From assembly GCA_025449775.1 (NCBI GenBank), contig JANWIS010000201.1, positions 1 to 6,671 of the forward strand: a stretch of DNA of 6,671 nucleotides, given 5' to 3'. A program made the translations under genes and the position numbers. The notes below the pieces were generated by a model. The model did no database searches and was not told the origin of the DNA. It saw nothing but the letters and a program-made list of their open reading frames with translations. The stretch's first letter is position 1. Every line of letters begins with the position of its first letter. This stretch comes from Ignavibacteriaceae bacterium (lineage in GTDB: Bacteria > Bacteroidota > Ignavibacteria > Ignavibacteriales > Ignavibacteriaceae). Positions 1 through 5,561 of the stretch are shown here, one piece after another.

Positions 1-616
1 GGATATCATAAACACCCTGAAGTGACTTAGTCAACACTTCAGTTCTTTCAGGTTTTACTAAAGACATCGCAACTCCGAATACCAAAGCGAAAAACATTAA
101 GGAGAGCAAACCTCCGCCACGATAATTTGGATCAAATGCATAAACAACTTCTGCAAATGGATTCCTTGGAATAATATCAATAATAATCTGTATAAAATCT
201 TTCGACTCTTTTGCAGTTTTAACAATTCCTGTAACTGATTCACTCCCGGTAATAGCATTGATAAGTGAAATCTTATCTGCTTCGGCAATCTGCTTTCCGG
301 GCTCGATTAGATTCACTAAAATAATTCCGATCAACACAGAAACCGTTGTGATGACTATCGTAAATAATATAACTTTTCCGCCGATACGTCCGATCTTATT
401 AATATCTCTGAAATCTGCTACACCAAGAACAATTGCAACAAAAATTAGTGGGACGACTATCATGAAGATCATCCGTAAAAAAATCTGTCCAACCGGGTAT
501 GATATATAGTTTACTATCCATTTTATAAGATCTTTATCATATATCAACAAATTGCACATCAAACCGAGTGCAATACCTGTAAACAATCCTATTAGAATTT
601 TTGAATGCAGTTTCAT
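1..616 (-). CDS. Dicarboxylate/amino acid:cation symporter (DAACS family), N-terminal part, cut by window edge
   Basis: This is an inner-membrane secondary transporter that takes up C4-dicarboxylates or acidic amino acids with Na+ or H+ (family knowledge). Reading the minus strand from ATG at 616-614 gives 205 uninterrupted codons to the window edge, so the C-terminal half lies outside. The start MKLHSKILIGLFTGIALG is a typical first helix of the GltP/GltPh fold. Residues 43-59 (GQIFLRMIFMIVVPLIF) match the conserved TM2 signature of the family. Residues 83-103 form another helix, and 147-157 (DIIPRNPFAEV) plus 171-185 match the region leading into TM4. The substrate-defining parts (HP1 serine-rich hairpin, TM7 NMDGT, HP2) are not in the window, so substrate and coupling ion cannot be assigned. 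No Shine-Dalgarno sequence is visible before the ATG. The gene is divergent from the MFS gene at 751. The family call is secure; the exact substrate is not. Confidence 0.92.
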   Translation of the reverse strand, partial: MKLHSKILIGLFTGIALGLMCNLLIYDKDLIKWIVNYISYPVGQIFLRMIFMIVVPLIFVAIVLGVADFRDINKIGRIGGKVILFTIVITTVSVLIGIILVNLIEPGKQIAEADKISLINAITGSESVTGIVKTAKESKDFIQIIIDIIPRNPFAEVVYAFDPNYRGGGLLSLMFFALVFGVAMSLVKPERTEVLTKSLQGVYDI

Positions 617-750
617 TTGAGATTTAAAATATTTTTGAGTGTATTAATTCTTATAAATCTATAACTTTCGCACCAGTTAAATATAATATTTTATAAGTTC
701 TTTAAGTTATTCCATCAAAAAATAAATTCATCAATAATACTTCGCTTCGG
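617..750. promoter_or_regulatory. Divergent intergenic region between the DAACS and MFS transporter genes
   Basis: These 134 bases separate two divergently read transporter genes, so both promoters should lie here or close by (inference). The stretch is strongly AT-rich, with TATAAAT-like (652-658) and TATAAT (682-687) strings. None has a matching upstream element at the right distance, and I cannot assign a promoter. An in-frame TAA at 703-705 closes the MFS reading frame upstream, so its start lies after that point. Confidence 0.4.
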
Positions 751-1986
751 ATGGTAGAAAAACAGATCGGCTTTTCAAAAAATCTTTTTAACACAACCGT
801 AATTGTATCTTCACTTGGTTACTTCGTTGATATTTATGATTTGATACTGTTTGGTATAGTCAGAGTAGCAAGTTTAAAGGATCTGGGAATTTCGGGCGAA
901 GGATTGATAACTACAGGTGTGTTTCTTCTTAATATGCAAATGGGAGGAATGCTGATTGGCGGAATCCTTTGGGGAATACTCGGAGATAAAAGAGGTCGAC
1001 TGTCGGTTCTCTTCGGTTCTATATTTCTTTATTCGGTTGCTACTTTTTTAAATGCATTCGTTACATCTACCGAAGCTTATGCTGTATTGAGACTTATTGC
1101 TGGCGTTGGGCTTGCCGGTGAACTTGGTGCAGCAATAACATTAGTGAGTGAAGTAGTACCGAAAGAAAAAAGAGGTTATGCAACTGCTATTGTTGCATCA
1201 ATCGGAGTAAGCGGTGCAATTGCTGCAGCAATTGTTGGAGATCTTTTCAACTGGAAAATTGCATACATAATTGGCGGAGTTCTGGGATTTTTATTACTGA
1301 TTATGAGAATAAAAATGTTTGAATCCGGTATTTATAAAAATGTGAAAGAACTGAATGTTGGAAAGGGAAAATTCCTTTCTCTCTTCACATCAAAAGATAG
1401 ATTTTTCAGATATATGAATTGTATCCTTGTCGGCATGCCGCTTTGGTTTGTGATAGGTGTATTAATTACATTTTCTCCTGAGTTTGGAAAAGTTCTCGGG
1501 ATCAAAGGCAGTGTTGAAGCAAGTAAATCTATAATGTTTGCTTATATTGGATTGATAATTGGTGACTTAGCTAGCGGTTTCCTCAGTCAATTTATCAAAA
1601 GCAGAAAAAAGGTTTTCCTGATATTTATCAGTATGACTGCAGCATTTATTATTATTTATTTATTTGTACAAGGGATATCGCTTTTCATGTTTTATTCAAT
1701 CTGTATAATGCTTGGGATTTCAGTTGGATACTGGGTAATTTTTGTAACCACAGCAACTGAACAATTCGGAACAAACCTGCGATCAACTGTAACCACAACA
1801 GTCCCTAATTTTATAAGAGGCACGGTTGTGCCGATAACAATTTCTTTCGAATTTCTCAGAGAATATTTCGGTATGATTTATTCCGCATTAATTATTGCAG
1901 CTATCTGCCTTACTCTGGCTTATATTGCACTAAGCAAACTTGAAGAAACTTACGGCAAAGATCTGAACTATTTAGAAAATATTTGA
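751..1986 (+). CDS. Major facilitator superfamily (MFS) transporter, 12 TM, substrate unknown
   Basis: This 411-residue inner-membrane permease is the usual size for a 12-helix MFS carrier. TM1 carries F25-V-D27-I-Y-D30, resembling the acidic D-x-x-D motif in TM1 of aromatic-acid and metabolite:H+ symporters. The loop between TM2 and TM3 holds motif A, G75-ILG-D79-KR-G82-R83, diagnostic for MFS. TM4 to TM5 read LRLIAGVGLAGELGAA (113-128) and then SEVVPKEKRG (133-142), the pattern of sugar/metabolite:H+ symporters. A degenerate second motif A, GDLASG (271-276) followed by basic RKK (285-287), marks the repeat in the C-terminal half. The tail (398-411) is hydrophilic. ATG at 751 is the first ATG after an in-frame TAA at 703; no clear Shine-Dalgarno is seen. 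dedA follows after 11 nt, suggesting cotranscription. The family is certain; an organic acid or similar metabolite is the likely cargo, by inference only. Confidence 0.9.
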   Translation: MVEKQIGFSKNLFNTTVIVSSLGYFVDIYDLILFGIVRVASLKDLGISGEGLITTGVFLLNMQMGGMLIGGILWGILGDKRGRLSVLFGSIFLYSVATFLNAFVTSTEAYAVLRLIAGVGLAGELGAAITLVSEVVPKEKRGYATAIVASIGVSGAIAAAIVGDLFNWKIAYIIGGVLGFLLLIMRIKMFESGIYKNVKELNVGKGKFLSLFTSKDRFFRYMNCILVGMPLWFVIGVLITFSPEFGKVLGIKGSVEASKSIMFAYIGLIIGDLASGFLSQFIKSRKKVFLIFISMTAAFIIIYLFVQGISLFMFYSICIMLGISVGYWVIFVTTATEQFGTNLRSTVTTTVPNFIRGTVVPITISFEFLREYFGMIYSALIIAAICLTLAYIALSKLEETYGKDLNYLENI

Positions 1987-1997
1987 TCGGATGATAA

Positions 1998-2633
1998 TTG
2001 GAATTTATTAATTATCTGATAGACCTGTTCCTTCACCTCGATGTTCATCTGCATGAACTGATAATAAGTTATGGAACATTTACATACATAATTTTATTTC
2101 TTGTAATATTTGCCGAAACCGGTTTAGTTTTTATGCCGCTTCTTCCGGGTGATTCGCTATTATTTGCAGCCGGAACATTTGCTGCAAAAGGTTCTTTCGA
2201 TGTTCATCTGCTTACAATCCTTTTATCAATAGCAGCTATTCTCGGAGATACCGTTAATTACTGGATTGGAAATTATATCGGACCGAAGGCATTCCAGAAA
2301 AACACAAAACTTTTTAAACAGGAATATTTAGAAAAGACAAAATCATTTTATGAGAAGCACGGAGGATTAACTATTGTTATCGCTCGTTTCATTCCTATAA
2401 TAAGAACATTCGCACCTTTTGTTGCAGGAATTGGTACAATGTCTTATTCAAAATTTCTGATTTATAATATTGCCGGTGGAGTTTTATGGTGTGTGCTGTT
2501 CATATACGGCGGTTACTTTTTTGGAAATATTACTGTTGTTCAGAATAATTTTTCAATCGTAATTCTTGGAATAATCTTTTTATCCATTTTACCTGGCTTA
2601 ATCAAACTTGTAAGAGTAAAGCTGCGAAAATAA
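1998..2633 (+). CDS. dedA: DedA family membrane protein
   Basis: This 211-residue inner-membrane protein belongs to the DedA/VTT (SNARE-associated) family. Members are needed for membrane homeostasis, and some flip or recycle lipids such as undecaprenyl phosphate or phosphatidylethanolamine, probably with proton coupling (family knowledge). It resembles E. coli DedA along its whole length: the N-terminus MEFINYLIDLFLHLDVHL, then E40-TG, PGDSLLF (50-56, with D52), GD-x-x-NY (83-88), YEKHGG (118-123), and AR130-FIPIIR136-TFAPFVAG. The acidic pair E40/D52 and the basic pair R130/R136 correspond to residues shown to be essential in E. coli YqjA. The start is TTG: an in-frame TAA (1995-1997) lies directly before it, and the first residues match the E. 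coli DedA N-terminus, so no later start is plausible. A GGA at 1989-1991 may be a weak ribosome contact. It sits 11 nt after the MFS gene. Which lipid it handles cannot be read from sequence. Confidence 0.95.
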   Translation: MEFINYLIDLFLHLDVHLHELIISYGTFTYIILFLVIFAETGLVFMPLLPGDSLLFAAGTFAAKGSFDVHLLTILLSIAAILGDTVNYWIGNYIGPKAFQKNTKLFKQEYLEKTKSFYEKHGGLTIVIARFIPIIRTFAPFVAGIGTMSYSKFLIYNIAGGVLWCVLFIYGGYFFGNITVVQNNFSIVILGIIFLSILPGLIKLVRVKLRK

Positions 2634-2969
2634 TTTCCTATTAGTAATTCTGAGGATTATTCCTTGTCCGGTACAGTTTTTTACACTCCTTATCCTGATT
2701 CAACAAACCAGGGCAATTAATTCTACCCATCATTGATGAATTTAATTTTCAAAACAAAGTTTTTGAGCGAAAGAAAAATGATTTACGAAATATCTGTCGA
2801 ACATTTTTGACGTTGTTAAGCTGCATCCCATTGATTTGAAAGCCAAATTAAATTTTTCCCTTTCGGCATCTAACTTGTCTATATATATTAAATCCCAAAT
2901 GGTGTGGTTGGAAACGGTCGTCTAAAAACTATTTTAAATAAAGCCAATCTATCCGTATGAAAAATCTAC

Positions 2970-2988
2970 TCACAAATAAAAATTGTGA
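2970..2988 (+). promoter_or_regulatory. Small hairpin touching the Shine-Dalgarno of the T9SS cargo gene
   Basis: TCACAA (2970-2975) and TTGTGA (2983-2988) are perfect inverted repeats around a 7-nt A-rich loop. The last stem base is the first base of the ribosome binding site AAAGGAG. In RNA this could form a 6-bp stem just upstream of the ribosome site; in DNA it could be a small operator. The half-sites are in the opposite order to a CRP site. The signal is short and could be chance. Confidence 0.3.
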
Positions 2989-2994
2989 AAGGAG
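2988..2994 (+). promoter_or_regulatory. Strong ribosome binding site that fixes the start at 3003
   Basis: AAAGGAG lies 8 nt before ATG at 3003. It overlaps an upstream in-frame GTG (2985), which would put the binding site inside the coding region, so ATG 3003 is the better start. None of the other genes in the window has a comparable Shine-Dalgarno sequence. Confidence 0.8.
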
Positions 2995-3002
2995 AATTCA
3001 TC

Positions 3003-3905
3003 ATGGTACGATTATTTATTTCTGCGCTTTTTATTTTTTTTATCTCACAATTCGATTTATCGAGGGCACAAACAGGGAACTATTTAGTTAAAATCAACTT
3101 TAACGAATGGATGGATACAACCGGTTTTAAAAATCCGAATAATTTTATTTGGACACAAGGATTAGTAACTCTAAATGTACAACTGGTTGATACTTCTACG
3201 GCGATTGTTCGTGTTAGTCAGCCGCAGTTATATAAATGGTATACTGTAACAGTGTCAAATGTTTATGATAAAGCCGGAAATTTAATTAATCCTGGCAAAG
3301 ATACAACTGGGATCGTGTGGAGAGAGATCCCAGTACCGGTCGAACTAAGTTCATTCAACGCGAAAGTCGTACAGGAAAAAGTAGAATTAAACTGGACTAC
3401 AAAAACTGAAGTGAACAATTACGGATTTGATGTTGAAAGAAATGCAAATGAAACAGGATGGCAGAAGATCGGTTTTGTTGCAGGATCTGGAAACAGCAAT
3501 TCACCAAAATCATATTCGTTCACTGATAATAACGCTAACGGAGGAAGCAGGTTTAAATACAGACTAAAACAAATTGATACTGACGGACAGTATGAACATT
3601 CCGAAGCTGTCGAAGTAGAAATTATTCCTTATGATTTTACGCTCTTTCAGAATTATCCAAATCCTTTTAATTCAGAAACACGGATTAAATTCCAGTTACC
3701 AGTGAAAAGTAAGGTCGAAATAAAAGTGTTTGATATTTCAGGTGCAGAAATCATAACACTAGTGAATGATACAAGAGAGATGGGGACTTATGAAGTAAAA
3801 TTTAATTCAAAAGATTTAACGAGCGGAGTTTATATTTACAGATTTGTAGCCGAAAATCCGGAAGCGAATTTCATCGAAATAAAGAAGATGATTTTGCTTA
3901 GATAG
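3003..3905 (+). CDS. Secreted T9SS cargo: Ig-like (SbsA/Big_5) + FN3-like + type A sorting domain
   Basis: This 300-residue protein is probably exported by Sec and then moved across the outer membrane by the type IX system, to be released or anchored at the surface. Residues 1-22 are a signal peptide (hydrophobic core LFISALFIFFIS, likely cut after SRA22). Residues 28-100 look like a bacterial Ig-like SbsA/Big_5 domain: FNEWMD (33-38), NPNNF (44-48), then YTVTVSNVYDKAGNLI (80-95). VPVELSSFNA (111-120) opens an FN3-like domain with LNWTTKTEVNNYGFDVER (129-146) and FKYRLKQIDTDG (184-195), a linker module often found before sorting domains in Ignavibacteria. Residues 211-300 are the T9SS type A sorting domain: FQNYPNPFN (215-223), KVFDISG (241-247), LTSGVYIYRF (272-281) and the KKMIL end (294-298). 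No catalytic domain is visible, so an adhesive or structural role is an inference. The start is set by AAAGGAG 8 nt upstream. Confidence 0.85.
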   Translation: MVRLFISALFIFFISQFDLSRAQTGNYLVKINFNEWMDTTGFKNPNNFIWTQGLVTLNVQLVDTSTAIVRVSQPQLYKWYTVTVSNVYDKAGNLINPGKDTTGIVWREIPVPVELSSFNAKVVQEKVELNWTTKTEVNNYGFDVERNANETGWQKIGFVAGSGNSNSPKSYSFTDNNANGGSRFKYRLKQIDTDGQYEHSEAVEVEIIPYDFTLFQNYPNPFNSETRIKFQLPVKSKVEIKVFDISGAEIITLVNDTREMGTYEVKFNSKDLTSGVYIYRFVAENPEANFIEIKKMILLR

Positions 3906-3917
3906 GCTGCTAATAAT

Positions 3918-3966
3918 ACCGTAAAAATTCCTGCTAATTGATAAAAAGCCTACAAATTTTTACCGT
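3918..3966. terminator. Possible transcription terminator: 12-base inverted repeat after the T9SS cargo gene
   Basis: ACCGTAAAAATT (3918-3929) and AATTTTTACCGT (3955-3966) can pair with one C-C mismatch; the inner 9 bp are perfect. The loop is 25 nt. More T residues follow (TTTTCCGTTT). It lies 12 nt after the stop codon of the cargo gene, the right place for a terminator, but the stem is AT-rich and the loop long, so it may be weak or incidental. Confidence 0.35.
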
Positions 3967-4038
3967 TTTCCGTTTGGTTAATTAACTATATCTTTACAAT
4001 GAAACTAAACGTTCTTAAGTCACAATCCGGAATAATTG

Positions 4039-5520
4039 ATGCTCAAAAGATCCTTTCTTTTCTTGTTGATCGTTCTTCTACAATTTGGCTTTTCTGTTCT
4101 AACAAACGCACAAGATTATTTTAGTCCAAACATTACAGATCCGCTTCGGCTTTCAATCAGTGGTCAGATTTATGATGCAAAAGCATTAAGCATGGGCAAT
4201 GCTCATTCAGTTATTAATGATACATATACTGCAACACTACTTAATCCGGCATCTCTTGGTTTAGCCAGAAAGTTTACAATAAATACAACTATTGCTACAA
4301 ACTTGTATAACAACGATGCAACATTTCTTGCTGATTCATTTGTTGCTAAAAGAACAGAAACTGTTCTCAACCAGGCTGGAATTATTATCCCGCTTGCAAG
4401 CGATACAGCCGCCAACAATTTTGTATTATCGATTGGTTATAACCGGTCAAAGGATTTTAACAGGGTATTAAAGTTCACCGGATTTAACTCCTCAAATAAT
4501 TCTCTGATCCAGGATCTTACTTCTATTAATAGTTACCTTCCACGAGAACTTTTGCTGAGCTATCCTTTTTTTGATCCGGGAAGTAATGAATACTTAGGAG
4601 ACAGGACAATTTTTAGCGGTCAGCTTACCCAGGATGGCTATGTACTTGAGGAAGGTGGAATTAATCATTGGTCATTTGGAATGGCTTATGAGCTTGCTTC
4701 TAATATCTTTTTTGGTGCAAGCTTTAATTATAATGTCGGAAACTATTTACGTGATGGTGAATTTACAGAATCTGATGCACAAAATAATTATGCAGATACA
4801 CTCCGGACAATTGAAAGTGATCCGTTAACTGCCGGATTTCAGTCTTTCTATGTTAATGATATTAATGATTGGGTATTCAATGGATTTGATTTCCGGATAG
4901 GTGTGTTGTACAGATTTTTTAATTTTATTGGTATCGGCGGCTCTGTTAAAACCCCAACTGTTTTTTCGATTACTGAAGATCACTATTTTTCAGGAACAAG
5001 CACATTTGCAACAAGTAATATTGTAGAAGTCGACACTGTAATTAGTAATGCATATACTATCCAATCACCATATGAATTCACAGTTGCTGCTGATGTAAAC
5101 CTCTGGATTATGACCGGTGCTGCCGAAATAACATACATCGATTATACTCAAATGAAATTTTCCGATGGACTTGATGTTCCGCAAAGATCAGGATTGAACA
5201 AAGAAATTATAGATACTTATACACAAACGTTTAATGTTAAAATTGGTGCAGAGTTCAGACTGCCTTTCACAGGTTTAAGTGCAAGAGCCGGAGCAATGTA
5301 TATCACCGATCCAATTGCTGAAACACCAACAGAATTTGACAGAAAATTTTTAACTGCCGGACTAGGAATAAAATCGGGTGAAGGTGCAATGGAATTTAAT
5401 GTCGCTTACGTTTATGGATTCTGGGACCAGATTAGCAGAGATTATGGCTCGAGCATTCCTCAGATCTACCAGGAAATTATCAGCCAGAATATTGTAGCAG
5501 CTCTTACTTTAAGATTTTAA
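4039..5520 (+). CDS. Outer-membrane beta-barrel of the FadL/OmpP1 (TodX) transport family
   Basis: This 493-residue protein probably forms an outer-membrane barrel that lets hydrophobic compounds through (FadL family role); PorV of the type IX system belongs to the same superfamily. Residues 1-24 are a signal peptide (LFLLIVLLQFGFSVL core, cut after NA24). The mature N-terminus has the family hallmark DAKALSMGNAHSV (46-58) followed by LLNPASLGLA (67-76), the equivalent of the FadL hatch with NPA. Mid-protein, FDFRIGVLYRF and GGSVKTPTVF are typical FadL barrel strands, and near the C-terminus a KIGAEFR strand, RAGAMY and LTAGLGI follow the family pattern. The last residue is Phe after alternating residues (AALTLRF), the signal for barrel insertion by BamA. 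ATG 4039 is chosen; a TTG at 4036 sits directly before it and after an in-frame TAA, so a start one codon earlier is possible. The gene is 133 nt after the T9SS cargo gene in the same direction. Substrate unknown. Confidence 0.78.
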   Translation: MLKRSFLFLLIVLLQFGFSVLTNAQDYFSPNITDPLRLSISGQIYDAKALSMGNAHSVINDTYTATLLNPASLGLARKFTINTTIATNLYNNDATFLADSFVAKRTETVLNQAGIIIPLASDTAANNFVLSIGYNRSKDFNRVLKFTGFNSSNNSLIQDLTSINSYLPRELLLSYPFFDPGSNEYLGDRTIFSGQLTQDGYVLEEGGINHWSFGMAYELASNIFFGASFNYNVGNYLRDGEFTESDAQNNYADTLRTIESDPLTAGFQSFYVNDINDWVFNGFDFRIGVLYRFFNFIGIGGSVKTPTVFSITEDHYFSGTSTFATSNIVEVDTVISNAYTIQSPYEFTVAADVNLWIMTGAAEITYIDYTQMKFSDGLDVPQRSGLNKEIIDTYTQTFNVKIGAEFRLPFTGLSARAGAMYITDPIAETPTEFDRKFLTAGLGIKSGEGAMEFNVAYVYGFWDQISRDYGSSIPQIYQEIISQNIVAALTLRF

Positions 5521-5561
5521 TAGTTGTTAAAAAATAATTTCATTTTCCTTGATCTATTAAT
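5521..5561. other. Short convergent gap between two outer-membrane protein genes
   Basis: Only 41 AT-rich bases separate the converging FadL-type and Omp85-type genes. TTAATAG (5517-5523, overlapping the FadL-type stop codon) and CTATTAA (5554-5560) form a 7-bp inverted repeat across the gap. It could help end transcription from both sides, but it is too AT-rich to call a terminator with confidence. Confidence 0.3.

Larger units (their letters stand above)
2634..3002. other. 369-bp gene-free stretch upstream of the T9SS cargo gene
   Basis: No convincing gene lies here. There is no strong terminator after dedA: the nearest candidate is a short AGGA-TTAT-TCCT hairpin at about 2653-2664, followed by TTTTTT near 2678. 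The stretch holds CATCATTGATG (an 11-base palindrome, 2729-2739), an open frame of 47 codons without a usable start (2782-2925), a TA-run at about 2879-2890, and a 6-bp hairpin at 2970-2988 just before the next gene. The length suggests that the promoter and a long 5' leader of the next gene are here, or a degraded or non-coding element I do not recognise. Confidence 0.5.

Noticed and set aside
97..288. 63-codon frame on the minus strand
   Set aside because: It lies in a different frame inside the DAACS symporter gene, whose frame is open across 1-616 and encodes recognisable family motifs.
258..509. 83-codon frame on the plus strand
   Set aside because: Antisense to the DAACS gene; Ile/Thr-rich translation with no domain signal.
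2729..2739. CATCATTGATG palindrome as an operator or hairpin
   Set aside because: It has a one-base centre, so it cannot form an RNA hairpin, and there is no second copy or known regulator nearby.
2778..2810. 10-residue ATG frame in the leader
   Set aside because: Too short, with no ribosome site.
2782..2925. 47-codon open stretch on the plus strand in the long leader
   Set aside because: No ATG except one eight codons before the stop, no ribosome site and no recognised family. It may be a decayed fragment, but this cannot be supported.
2970..2988. CRP/FNR-like operator
   Set aside because: CRP sites read TGTGA-N6-TCACA; here the half-sites are in the reverse order and the spacing is different.
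2985..3002. Extending the cargo gene six codons upstream to GTG 2985
   Set aside because: The strong AAAGGAG would then be inside the coding region; ATG 3003 has this site at 8 nt and begins a clean signal peptide.
2957..3091. 44-residue ATG frame overlapping the start of the cargo gene
   Set aside because: It overlaps the cargo gene out of frame, has no ribosome site, and its translation looks like a frame-shifted signal peptide region.
3966..3996. Bacteroidota-type promoter (TTTT, 19 nt, TATCTTTA) before the FadL-type gene
   Set aside because: It matches the TTTG/TAnnTTTG consensus only partly, and such matches are frequent by chance in AT-rich DNA; the promoter consensus of this organism is also unknown.
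4203..4418. 71-codon minus-strand frame
   Set aside because: Antisense within the FadL-type gene, with no independent coding evidence.
4634..4828. 64-codon plus-strand frame
   Set aside because: Alternate frame inside the FadL-type gene, which is well supported across this interval.
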